Shown: piece by piece, positions 43,921 through 52,406 of the stretch
Layout of the letters: each line of letters begins with the position of its first letter
Numbering within the stretch: the stretch's first letter is position 1
Assembly: GCF_016909015.1 (NCBI RefSeq)
Contig: NZ_JAFBFA010000004.1
Location: 124,001-188,000, forward strand
Reading direction: 5' to 3'
Source of the DNA: Gracilibacillus alcaliphilus
Lineage (GTDB): Bacteria; Bacillota; Bacilli; Bacillales; Amphibacillaceae
DNA: 64,000 nt
The notes under the pieces: generated by a model
The model's input: the letters and a program-made list of their open reading frames with translations, nothing else
Database searches by the model: none
What the model was told of the DNA's origin: nothing
Translations under genes and position numbers: made by a program

Positions 43921-44510
43921 AGGTTATGTGAAGTGGCAAGCTTTTCAATGTAGTGATTTTGATCATTTGTCTGCGCTTGACAGCGCTTCGGAAATAGGCT
44001 GCGCTAGGTAGTAGTGCTGCAATGATTACAACTGCTAGTATCAAGAGTTCTAGGCACATAAACGAGCTTGTAATCAAGTAATAAAACAGCAGAAAAGCTG
44101 TTTTTTAGCTATATCCATCATAAGGTCTATTTCTTACATAAAGTGTAGAACTATAAGATAGCCCAGGCCAACCACGAAGACTCCTATGGGAAAGGCGAAA
44201 GTGTCGGGTAAAAACGTAACAACTGGACCGAAGCAACTGAGATAAAGGAATCACGGGGAGGAACCGATGATGACTTATCGTAGGGTGCTTTCGGGAAGTT
44301 GTTACGTTTTTGACACTTGTAGCCAGACAAGGAACAGGACGAGCTGAAGATCCACTAAAAAAGCGGTTTTCCTTTTTAGTTAGCTGAGGCCGTCCCCATG
44401 ACAGGCTAACGTCGCGACGTCCTGTACGTCGAAAAGCGCAGTAGTTGGCCGAAGCGGATTCTTGCACCCCTTTAAGGTCAATATGTGATCATAGCCACTT
44501 CACATAACCT
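43921..44510. repeat. MITE-like element with terminal inverted repeats (copy 2)
   Basis: A 590-bp intergenic element. Ends 43921-43937 and 44494-44510 are 17-bp perfect inverted repeats (AGGTTATGTGAAGTGGC); 15 bases are the same as in the element at 19191-19585. The segment about 43990-44105 matches the inner part of that element in inverse orientation. Inside is a further palindrome: AAAAACGTAACAACT (44210-44224) against AGTTGTTACGTTTTT (44297-44311). A 120-codon frame at 44105-44467 overlaps the repeats and does not look like a protein. Confidence 0.78.
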
Positions 44511-44717
44511 GCCTTATCGGTGCCTAACTGCTTGTCTTATATGTTGCTGTCGATTACTGATTTTTTCAGTAATAAAGCGAAATCCCTCTATAAAACAAGA
44601 CACTTTTTATGGAACCGCTGATTATCCACTTTATTTACTTATAAGCTAGGGCATAGATTTTGATCCTCCTACAAGAAAGACTAGTCTATTTTGCTAGACT
44701 AGCCTTTCCCTGCTGAT
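44511..44717. other. Spacer after Rieske oxygenase gene
   Basis: A hairpin with T-run near 44676-44706 (GACTAGTC-like arms AAAGACTAGTC / GACTAGCCTTT) probably terminates the Rieske gene on the minus strand. No gene. Confidence 0.45.
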
Positions 44718-45698
44718 TTATGCTGTTCCCAAAGTGAAGCCCTTATCTGTTAGATAGCGGCGATAGGCAATACTAACCCGGTCACTGATTAAGGATAATT
44801 CTACTTGCAAATCTAGTGGAAGATCCTCCGGTTTTTGATTTTCTACAATTGGTTTATCCTGCATAAAGATAATATCTTGGAAGTCTTTCGTTTCCTGATC
44901 TGTCTGCTGGTTATCATAATTAAACGACATAATACCATAAACCATTGAAGAATTTTCATCAATTGGGCGTACTAATAATAGGATGGTGAATTTATGGTCT
45001 GTGTCTGGGTCACGCTTGGTAAATCGAACCGCTAATGGACGATAAATACCATAAGTATAATACACATCTTTCGCCACTCCTGAACCATCAGGATCTGGTT
45101 GAAAAATCGGAATCTCATCAGAAAAAATCGATCCATCCTCTTGATTATTCATCTTATAAGGCTGTATTTCTGTATGTTCCTCATCTCCTAAATATCCACC
45201 ATGAAGCACAGCTAAGTGACCTACATCCAGGAAATTCTCAATAATCCGAGGCGGCTTGGCATCGACAACATGACCTCCCCAAACAATATTCCGATAATTT
45301 GGATCATCATATTCCGGATAATCAAATAGTTCAGGAGCATTGTTGTTAAAGTTTACCCAAATCAAACCATATGCTTCCTTACAGGCATACTTGATTGCCT
45401 TTGCCTTTGTTGGTATCGCCCGATCTTCCGGAAGTTGTGGAATTTCGACACAATCCCCTGTTTCATCATATTTCCAGCCGTGATATGGACATACTAAACA
45501 ATTATCTTTAACTGTTCCTAGTGATAATGCTGCTCCTCGGTGGATACATAAGTCCTTAAATGCTTGTACCCCATTATCTGTTCGAAAAATAACGACCCGT
45601 TCATTTAAAATAACAACCTGAATTGGTTCCTCTTGTACCTCTTCAGCAGGACAAGCTACGATCCAGTCATTTTCTAAAATCTTCTCTGTTAATCGCAT
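44718..45698 (-). CDS. Rieske 2Fe-2S non-heme iron oxygenase
   Basis: A 326-aa oxygenase alpha-subunit-like protein. Rieske centre CIHRG...CPYHGW (C-x-H-x16-C-x2-H, about 51-74) and mononuclear iron site NFLDVGHLAVLH near residue 155, i.e. the VanA/phenylpropionate-dioxygenase and N-demethylase class. No dedicated reductase or ferredoxin is nearby. Start 45698 has AGAAGG ten bases before; the ATG at 45719 has none. It diverges from an NCS2 purine-type permease, so its substrate may be a purine or similar heterocycle; this is inference. Confidence 0.85.
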   Translation of the reverse strand: MRLTEKILENDWIVACPAEEVQEEPIQVVILNERVVIFRTDNGVQAFKDLCIHRGAALSLGTVKDNCLVCPYHGWKYDETGDCVEIPQLPEDRAIPTKAKAIKYACKEAYGLIWVNFNNNAPELFDYPEYDDPNYRNIVWGGHVVDAKPPRIIENFLDVGHLAVLHGGYLGDEEHTEIQPYKMNNQEDGSIFSDEIPIFQPDPDGSGVAKDVYYTYGIYRPLAVRFTKRDPDTDHKFTILLLVRPIDENSSMVYGIMSFNYDNQQTDQETKDFQDIIFMQDKPIVENQKPEDLPLDLQVELSLISDRVSIAYRRYLTDKGFTLGTA

Positions 45699-45735
45699 AT
45701 ACAGACAGCCTTCTTTCATGAGTATTTTTAATCAT

Positions 45736-45764
45736 ATTTTACGGCAGAATTAGTTTAACTTCAA
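45736..45764 (-). promoter_or_regulatory. Promoter of the Rieske oxygenase gene
   Basis: TTGAAG (45759-45764), 17 bp, TAAAAT (45736-45741) on the minus strand, about 38 bp before the start codon. Confidence 0.6.
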
Positions 45765-45770
45765 CCCAAT

Positions 45771-45806
45771 ACGAACATTTTATAAAAAAAATGTATTTTT
45801 ATTCGT
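45771..45806. promoter_or_regulatory. Inverted CGAA repeat between divergent promoters
   Basis: ACGAACA at 45771 and its inverse TATTCGT ending at 45806 flank a run with a further ACATTTT/AAAATGT palindrome. It lies between the two divergent promoters. Paired CGAA-centred boxes recall PurR PurBoxes, though the 26-bp spacing is only roughly right; operator identity is tentative. Confidence 0.4.
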
Positions 45807-45812
45807 TTTTTG

Positions 45813-45840
45813 TTGAAATCTAAGAGAATAGCGCTATAAT
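45813..45840 (+). promoter_or_regulatory. Promoter of the NCS2 permease gene
   Basis: TTGAAA (45813-45818), 16 bp, TATAAT (45835-45840) on the plus strand, 40 bp before the GTG start. Confidence 0.75.
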
Positions 45841-45879
45841 AAATATCATCATTTATGATACTTTAGGGGGGGCTATCTT

Positions 45880-47193
45880 GTGCAAGACCACAAAACAAAT
45901 ATTGTTGTAGGGGTAGATGAGAAAATTGGTGTAAGAAAGGCACTCTTGCTGGGATTGCAGCACGTACTGGCGATGGATCTGTATATTGCACCTATCATTA
46001 TCGCAGGTATTCTGTCATTATCAACAGCCAATATGTCATTTTTTATTCAAATGTGTTTCCTCGCTACTGGAATTGGAACGATTATCCAAACAGGTTTTGG
46101 TATTCGACTCCCAGTTGTTCAAGGACCATCTTATGTACCAATTGGGGCAATTGGAGCGATCGGAAGCAAGTTAGGTTTGGGAGCTATTGCCGGAAGCTTG
46201 ATTCCAGGTGCTATTATTGTAGCTTTAATCGGTATTCCACTGAAATGGTTTGCGAAAGTCGTACAAAAAATCATCCCGCCGCTGGTGGGTGGAACAGTAA
46301 TTATTATTGTCGGCATCTCGCTTATGCCAATCGGGATGAACAATATCTATCAATCACCAGGTAACATCTGGCATAACATCTTGATTGCAGGTGTCACAGC
46401 AGGCGTTCTGATGATTTGTATTATGCTAGGCAGAAATCAGACTCGTTTTGGTACTGTGGTTCGAATCGTGTCTGTTTTGATTGCTATCTTTGTAGGAACG
46501 GTAGTTGCCAGCTTCTTTGGGCAGGTAGACTTTTCGCCTGTAAAAGACGCTGCATGGTTCTCTTTACCGAAATTCTTTCCATTCGGAGCACCAATCTTTG
46601 ATATTAGTGCAATCTTAACAATGGTGTTTGTTTATTTTATTATTCTTATTGAAACAACCGGTACTTGGTTTGTCGTTTCCTCTGTTACTGGAGAAAAATT
46701 AGATGAAAAACGTTTAAATCGAGCTTCATTTGGTGAAGGATTAGGATGTTTTGCCAGCTCTCTTTTTGGCAGCACACCGATGACTGGTTATTCTTCCAAT
46801 GCAGGATTACTAGCGATCACCGGGGTTGCCAGCAGAATGGCGATAATGGCTGGCGGGTTTATCCTGATTGCACTAGGATTAGTTCCAAAATTATCAACAG
46901 CCATTACCTGTATTCCGGAACCAGTTATTAATGGGGTATTTGGTATCGTTTGTGTAGCAGTTGTGACAAATGGAATGAAGGTTATTCAGCCATTGTTTAT
47001 TGATGACCGCAATATGCTTATTATCGGGATTCCCATCTTATTAACGATTGCTACAGTTATTCTTCCAGCTGAAGCAATCGAAGCCACACCAGACTTTATC
47101 GGCTATATCTTATCATCTGGTGCTGCTGTTGGTGCGATAGCTACTGTATTATTAAATCTATTGCTTCCTAAAGCGCTAGCCAAGAATCCATAA
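45880..47193 (+). CDS. NCS2 family xanthine/urate-type permease
   Basis: A 437-aa nucleobase transporter with about 14 hydrophobic segments. Family marks: QHVLAM near residue 28, the QTGFGIRLPVVQGPSY region, the TM8 acidic ETTGTW segment and the SSNAGLLAITGVASR motif that follows the purine (xanthine/urate) subclass rather than uracil. Proton symport of a purine is expected. Start is GTG, with AGGGGGGG seven bases upstream. Divergent from the Rieske oxygenase gene; ended by its own terminator. Confidence 0.9.
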   Translation: MQDHKTNIVVGVDEKIGVRKALLLGLQHVLAMDLYIAPIIIAGILSLSTANMSFFIQMCFLATGIGTIIQTGFGIRLPVVQGPSYVPIGAIGAIGSKLGLGAIAGSLIPGAIIVALIGIPLKWFAKVVQKIIPPLVGGTVIIIVGISLMPIGMNNIYQSPGNIWHNILIAGVTAGVLMICIMLGRNQTRFGTVVRIVSVLIAIFVGTVVASFFGQVDFSPVKDAAWFSLPKFFPFGAPIFDISAILTMVFVYFIILIETTGTWFVVSSVTGEKLDEKRLNRASFGEGLGCFASSLFGSTPMTGYSSNAGLLAITGVASRMAIMAGGFILIALGLVPKLSTAITCIPEPVINGVFGIVCVAVVTNGMKVIQPLFIDDRNMLIIGIPILLTIATVILPAEAIEATPDFIGYILSSGAAVGAIATVLLNLLLPKALAKNP

Positions 47194-47305
47194 GTTACAA
47201 AAAGGGGGGAAGCACACGAGCTTTTTTAGCTTAGAGATAAGGCTTTACAGTCGGAAAGCAATCTGATAGAGCATCGCACATAAAAAGTATCATTCACTCA
47301 GCATA

Positions 47306-47350
47306 CAGGGAACAGATCTCGCCTTAGATCTGTCCCTGATTTTTTGTTTT
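47306..47350 (+). terminator. Terminator after NCS2 permease
   Basis: Stem AGGGAACAGATCT/AGATCTGTCCCT (one bulge) with loop CGCCTT and a T-rich tail. It lies 113 bp past the stop; the spacer holds no gene. Confidence 0.85.
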
Positions 47351-47493
47351 CAACAATTTTTATCCATCTGCTATTTAATCTTCGAACAATTTTTTGCATT
47401 AGAAAAAATTCGTTTTGCTGATACTATACAAAATATATGCCAAAATATATGTCTTCTTTGCTCATAAAAAAACCGCTATAAATCCATAACGGT

Positions 47494-47838
47494 TTATGCC
47501 TTGGTAAGGCTATTGATAAATGTATTCAAGATAGAAATGATGATAGCTGAAATTATCGCTATACCGAAACCTTCGATCACAAAATAGCTGCCTAAGATAA
47601 TTTGTGTTAACCATAGTGTAACAGCATTGATGACTAATAAGAATAACCCTAAAGTCACGATGGTAATAGGTAATGTAAGGACTACCAAAATCGGTTTGAC
47701 AATCATATTAAGTACCGACAAAATGACACTGGCTAATAATGCGATCCAAAAACCATCAATAAAAAAGCCAGCAAACAAATAATCCAGCAACATCAATACT
47801 AGGGCATTCAGTACTAACGATACAAGTAAACGCCCCAT
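47494..47838 (-). CDS. yvlD: Phage-holin-family membrane protein, YvlD-like
   Basis: A 114-aa membrane protein with four hydrophobic helices covering nearly the whole length and a central Pro-containing KPILVVLTLPITIVTLG loop, typical of the DUF360/YvlD family. It overlaps the PspC-domain gene by one base (TAATG). In B. subtilis yvlABCD belongs to envelope-stress (sigma-W) regulons; here only the C and D parts are present. Function unknown. Confidence 0.85.
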   Translation of the reverse strand: MGRLLVSLVLNALVLMLLDYLFAGFFIDGFWIALLASVILSVLNMIVKPILVVLTLPITIVTLGLFLLVINAVTLWLTQIILGSYFVIEGFGIAIISAIIISILNTFINSLTKA

Positions 47839-48035
47839 TAGTATTCACCCTCTTTAGGGATGATAATCAAGGCAGCAATATATAAAAGCGTTAGTGGGAT
47901 GCCAGCTGTAAAAATCAACAATACGACATATATTAAACGCAATACGGTTGCGTCTAAATTACTCGCCTCTGCGATTCCACCAAGAACACCACCCAACATC
48001 CGATTCGTTGATGATCGATATAATCTTCTCGACAC
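47838..48035 (-). CDS. yvlC: PspC-domain small membrane protein, YvlC-like
   Basis: A 65-aa PspC-domain protein: RRLYRSSTNRMLGGVLGGIAEASNLDATVLRLIYVV opening (with the GVxGGIAE motif) then a hydrophobic helix (about 35-58). Start set at GTG 48035 with AGGAGGG six to seven bases before; the ATG at 48071 gives twelve extra residues not seen in the family. Phage-shock-type response to membrane stress is inferred. Confidence 0.85.
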   Translation of the reverse strand: MSRRLYRSSTNRMLGGVLGGIAEASNLDATVLRLIYVVLLIFTAGIPLTLLYIAALIIIPKEGEY

Positions 48036-48319
48036 ATATATCCCTCCTATAACTGTCCTATATTTGATCATGGTACCAGATTTTGCTACCCCTCAGTGGA
48101 AGATCAAGCCTTACCACTGAGGACATTCTTCTTTTATCGTGGTGTAACTGGCTGTAAGACCCCCACTCAAGAAAGGAACACATCATGTTAAGTGGGAGAT
48201 CCAACGGCCAGTAACGTCCATTTGTTTCAGCTAGCGGTCAGTAGGGATGAAAAAATCCATTGAATGAAGCTTCACTTTATTATTCCCTAGATGGGACACT
48301 TCTAAACCAGAAGAAGGGA
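48036..48319. other. Spacer with perfect inverted repeat
   Basis: CCTCAGTGG (48091-48099) and CCACTGAGG (48114-48122) form a perfect 9-bp palindrome with a 14-base loop; no T-run follows. Possible weak terminator or a repeat remnant. No gene. Confidence 0.4.
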
Positions 48320-48979
48320 TTAGTTAAATTCCCATGTGTAAAAAGATTCCACACCTAACCATTGTTTGGTGGCAAGTTCAATATCATCGGCTTCTTCTTT
48401 AACAGATTTTAACATTCCATCCGCCTGGGATTTATGGGCCATAATGGTCTCTAACTTTTTGGAAATCCGATCTGATACATCATTTTCGATATCAGGTCCG
48501 CCTAGTTCTTCTACGTGTGTATTGCTGATAGCCTGTGCCCATACAGTTGGCCGTTCTGCCGCAGGGAACATTTCAACAGCTCTAATAGCTGCCGCCCCAA
48601 AAGCATTATGATCAGGATGCACCGCATGGCCTGGATAATGTGTTATTACTAAAGATGGTTTTATTTCGTTCAAAAACTGAAATAGGTGAGCCGCTACATC
48701 TTCAGTAGACTCAAACTCTATTGTTTTATCGCGGTAACCTAGCATCTCTAGGTGGATATCTAATACCTCACATGCCTTGATCAATTCTGCCTTGCGAATT
48801 TCTGGCAGAGTCTCTCTGGTAGCAAACGTGGGATTTCCCATGTTCCGTCCCATTTCCCCTAAGGTTCCACACAAGTAAGTTACTGGTATTCCTTTTTCGC
48901 GAAATGTGGTAATAGTTCCTGCCGCTCCAAAGGCTTCGTCATCTGGATGCGGATAAATAACAACTACATGTTCTCCCAT
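48320..48979 (-). CDS. bshB2: Bacillithiol biosynthesis deacetylase BshB2
   Basis: A 219-aa LmbE-type zinc deacetylase. Metal site AHPDDE-like HPDDEAFGAAG near residues 12-22, and the second site HYPGHAVHPDHNAFG near 110. It removes acetyl from GlcNAc-malate in bacillithiol synthesis, with BshB1 as a partner elsewhere. Start at 48979, GGGAGG seven bases upstream. It follows yojF by 19 bp, as in B. subtilis. Confidence 0.93.
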   Translation of the reverse strand: MGEHVVVIYPHPDDEAFGAAGTITTFREKGIPVTYLCGTLGEMGRNMGNPTFATRETLPEIRKAELIKACEVLDIHLEMLGYRDKTIEFESTEDVAAHLFQFLNEIKPSLVITHYPGHAVHPDHNAFGAAAIRAVEMFPAAERPTVWAQAISNTHVEELGGPDIENDVSDRISKKLETIMAHKSQADGMLKSVKEEADDIELATKQWLGVESFYTWEFN

Positions 48980-48998
48980 ATTAGTTCCTCCCTTTTCC

Positions 48999-49352
48999 TT
49001 AATATTTAAACGGAGTTTCACTAATTTGCAGTGCCACCATTAATCTGCCTTCTCGATCATGACCTGCCATTAGTAAACGATTGTTTTTATCTAATTCATA
49101 TTGACTTACACCTTCTGCATAAATCCAGCCGATCTCCAACTTTAATCCAACACGATATGTAGAACCGGCACCAACAATTTTTCCTCGTTGATATGTTACT
49201 TGTGCATTACGAATAAATGCCCCAGCGTTATATGCGTCTTTATTAAAATGGCTGGCATATGCCCCATTGGTTGTCTCCAAATGGATATACACCTCTTTAT
49301 TTGCAAATGCATCAATATACTGCTGTAATTGATCTATTTCAATTGGTTGCAT
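48999..49352 (-). CDS. yojF: YojF family protein
   Basis: A 117-aa protein of DUF1806. Visible pattern: beta-rich HLETTNGAYASHFNKDAYNAGAFIRNA and YRVGLKLEIGWIYAEG. Crystal structures exist for the family without a catalytic assignment. It is consistently paired with bshB2, so a link with bacillithiol is inferred. It starts the two-gene unit; the 200 bp upstream hold no gene. Confidence 0.9.
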   Translation of the reverse strand: MQPIEIDQLQQYIDAFANKEVYIHLETTNGAYASHFNKDAYNAGAFIRNAQVTYQRGKIVGAGSTYRVGLKLEIGWIYAEGVSQYELDKNNRLLMAGHDREGRLMVALQISETPFKY

Positions 49353-49548
49353 AGCTGATCATTACCTCCCTATTAGTAAATTAATTGATTATAAATATCA
49401 CTAATCTCTTATTTGAAAGTCTTACCTTATTATTTTAGCATAGAGCGCCCAGAAGTTCTTACGAAAAGGAATTTAAGAATAGAGAAAGAGGTGAAAAACT
49501 GCCCAGCTTGGAAGTATCCTCCACAAGTTAGACAGTGTTTCAACATTA

Positions 49549-52401
49549 TTATTTGATCAACACAGCCATTCTTTCTTTATCCCTTTCCAGAATAGGTTTT
49601 AAATAAGCACCTGTATGGGAATCTGCGACCTCTGCCACTTCTTCTGGTGTACCAGTAGCCACAATCATCCCGCCGCCATCGCCACCTTCCGGACCCAGAT
49701 CAATAATATAGTCAGCAGCTTTAATCACATCTAAATTGTGCTCAATAATAACTACCGTATCGCCATTATCGACTAGTCTTTGAATCACTTCAAGCAAACG
49801 AGAAATATCATCAATATGCAATCCAGTTGTTGGCTCATCCAGAATATACAGCGACTTACCATTAGAACGGCGGTGTAATTCACTAGCCAGCTTTACACGC
49901 TGTGCTTCTCCCCCTGAGAGTGTCGTCGCAGGCTGTCCCAGACGAATATAACCTAAACCTACATCATAAATGGTTTCCATTTTTCGTTTGATTTTTGGGA
50001 TATTTTCAAAAAAGTGTAACCCTTCTTCAATAGTCATATCTAGAACATCCGCAATATTTTTACCTTTATACTTAACTTCCAATGTTTCTCGGTTGTAGCG
50101 TTTGCCCTCACACACTTCACAAGGAACATAGACATCAGGCAGGAAGTGCATCTCTATCTTAATAATTCCATCCCCGCGACAGGCCTCACAACGTCCGCCT
50201 TTGACATTAAAACTAAAACGTCCCTTCTTATAGCCGCGAATCTTCGCCTCATTGGTTTGTGCAAACACATCGCGAATATCATCAAAGGCACCAGTATAAG
50301 TGGCTGGGTTAGATCTTGGCGTTCGACCAATTGGTGATTGATCAATGTCAATCACCTTTTCAATATGTTCGATACCTCGGATCTCTTGGTGTTTTCCAGG
50401 CTTCCTTTTCGCTCGGTTAATCTGAACAGACAAACTCTTATGCAGAATTTCATTTATCAGTGTACTCTTTCCAGATCCTGAGACACCAGTAACTGCTGTA
50501 TAGAGACCAATCGGAATCTTGACGTCTACATTTTTTAAGTTATTTTCTGCTGCACCGATAATTTCTAAGTATTTTCCATTTTGTTCATGCCGTTTGGCCG
50601 GGACTGGAATAAACTTTGCTCCAGACAAGTATTGGCCTGTTAAGGATTTCTTTTTCTTCATCACCTGTTTTGGTGTTCCTTGAGCGACTACTTCCCCTCC
50701 ATGTTCACCAGCACCTGGTCCAATATCGATCAGATGATCAGCAGCTAACATGGTATCCTCATCATGTTCTACAACAATTAAGGTATTACCTAAATCACGC
50801 ATCCGTTCCAATGTCGCAATCAATCGGTCATTATCGCGTTGATGTAACCCAATTGACGGCTCATCTAATACATAGAGCACTCCAGTTAAGGCTGAACCGA
50901 TTTGTGTTGCCAGCCGGATACGCTGTGCCTCTCCACCAGATAAGGTACCAGATGAACGAGATAAAGTGAGATATTCGAGTCCGACATTAATTAGAAAGGA
51001 TAAGCGATCATCTAACTCACGGATAATCATATGTGCAATTTGCTTTTCTTTTTCTGACAGGTTTAGGTTTTGAAAAAAGTCTAATGCATTTGTCACTGAT
51101 AGTTCCGTTACCTCACCAATATGCTTTCCATTAACCTTGACAGCTAATGCCTCATCTTTAAGTCGATATCCGTTACAGCTTGGACACGCCTTCTGTGTCA
51201 TATATTTTTCCATCTGCTCACGAATAAAGTCAGAAGATGTTTCATGATATCTGCGGGAAATGTTTTGAATAACTCCCTCAAATTGAATGTCATTTTCGCG
51301 GAGTAAACCGTAATCATTCTCATAACGAAAATGGACCTTCTCTTTACCACTGCCATACAATATTTTATCCCATTGTTTCTTCGGTAACTTGTCTACCGGT
51401 GTATCCATATCGATTCCATAATGATCACAAACACTCTTAAGCAGCTGCGGATAATATTGTGAACTAATTGGCTCCCAAGGAACAATCGCCCCTTCGTTCA
51501 ATGACAGCTTCTTATCTGGCACAACTAAATCCACATCCACCTCTAATTGTGACCCTAAACCATCACAGGTAGGGCAAGCCCCCCATGGACTGTTAAAAGA
51601 AAACAGGCGCGGTTCTAATTCATCGATTGAAAATCCACAAATGGGGCAGGCATGATTTTCACTAAATAACAGTTCTTCTTCTCCGATAATATCGACAATT
51701 ACCTTTCCCTCACCTAACCGAAGCGCTGTTTCTAAAGAATCTGTTAATCGACCGGTGATCCCTTCCTTCACAACAATCCGGTCAATTACTACTTCAATCG
51801 AATGCTTTTTATTTTTATCTAATTGAATATCATCGGTTATCTCACGCATTTCCCCATCAATACGAAGTCGGATATAACCCTCTTTTTGCAGATCTTCCAA
51901 TACCTTTACATGGGTTCCTTTTCTGCCTGAAATCACCGGGGACAAGATTTGTAATTTCGTCCGTTCCGGATATTCCATCACCCTGTCTACCATCTGTTCA
52001 ACTGTTTGTGAACTGATTTCTTCCCCATGGATCGGACAAATCGGATGACCGATTCTGGCAAATAACAGCCGCATATAATCATAGATCTCTGTTACGGTTG
52101 CTGTAGTGGAGCGTGGGTTTTTACTTGTTGTTTTTTGGTCAATCGAAATTGCTGGCGAAAGACCCTCGATCGAATCCACATCAGGCTTATCCATTTGACC
52201 TAGGAATTGACGGGCATATGCAGACAGCGACTCGACATAACGACGCTGTCCTTCCGCATATATCGTATCAAACGCTAAGGAAGACTTACCAGAACCAGAA
52301 AGACCCGTTAAAACAACTAATTTATCCTTTGGTATATCTAATGAAATATTTTTAAGATTATGTGCTCTCGCACCTCTTATCGAAATGGATTTCTGTGCCA
52401 T
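49549..52401 (-). CDS. uvrA: Excinuclease ABC subunit A
   Basis: A 950-aa ABC ATPase that detects DNA damage and loads UvrB. Two ATP-binding cassettes: Walker A GLSGSGKSSLAFDT (about 31) and GVSGSGKSTLINEI (about 640), signature LSGGEAQRIRLA and LSGGEAQRVKLA, and zinc modules CPICGFSIDELEP...CPTC and CEACRGDG...CEVC. It starts five bases after the uvrB stop in the uvrB-uvrA operon under LexA. Confidence 0.99.
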   Translation of the reverse strand: MAQKSISIRGARAHNLKNISLDIPKDKLVVLTGLSGSGKSSLAFDTIYAEGQRRYVESLSAYARQFLGQMDKPDVDSIEGLSPAISIDQKTTSKNPRSTTATVTEIYDYMRLLFARIGHPICPIHGEEISSQTVEQMVDRVMEYPERTKLQILSPVISGRKGTHVKVLEDLQKEGYIRLRIDGEMREITDDIQLDKNKKHSIEVVIDRIVVKEGITGRLTDSLETALRLGEGKVIVDIIGEEELLFSENHACPICGFSIDELEPRLFSFNSPWGACPTCDGLGSQLEVDVDLVVPDKKLSLNEGAIVPWEPISSQYYPQLLKSVCDHYGIDMDTPVDKLPKKQWDKILYGSGKEKVHFRYENDYGLLRENDIQFEGVIQNISRRYHETSSDFIREQMEKYMTQKACPSCNGYRLKDEALAVKVNGKHIGEVTELSVTNALDFFQNLNLSEKEKQIAHMIIRELDDRLSFLINVGLEYLTLSRSSGTLSGGEAQRIRLATQIGSALTGVLYVLDEPSIGLHQRDNDRLIATLERMRDLGNTLIVVEHDEDTMLAADHLIDIGPGAGEHGGEVVAQGTPKQVMKKKKSLTGQYLSGAKFIPVPAKRHEQNGKYLEIIGAAENNLKNVDVKIPIGLYTAVTGVSGSGKSTLINEILHKSLSVQINRAKRKPGKHQEIRGIEHIEKVIDIDQSPIGRTPRSNPATYTGAFDDIRDVFAQTNEAKIRGYKKGRFSFNVKGGRCEACRGDGIIKIEMHFLPDVYVPCEVCEGKRYNRETLEVKYKGKNIADVLDMTIEEGLHFFENIPKIKRKMETIYDVGLGYIRLGQPATTLSGGEAQRVKLASELHRRSNGKSLYILDEPTTGLHIDDISRLLEVIQRLVDNGDTVVIIEHNLDVIKAADYIIDLGPEGGDGGGMIVATGTPEEVAEVADSHTGAYLKPILERDKERMAVLIK

Positions 52402-52406
52402 TTATT

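Noticed and set aside
44105..44467. 120-codon open frame on the minus strand
   Set aside because: It lies wholly in the TIR element, is rich in Arg/Ser/Pro like a shadow of repeat DNA, and has no ribosome site.
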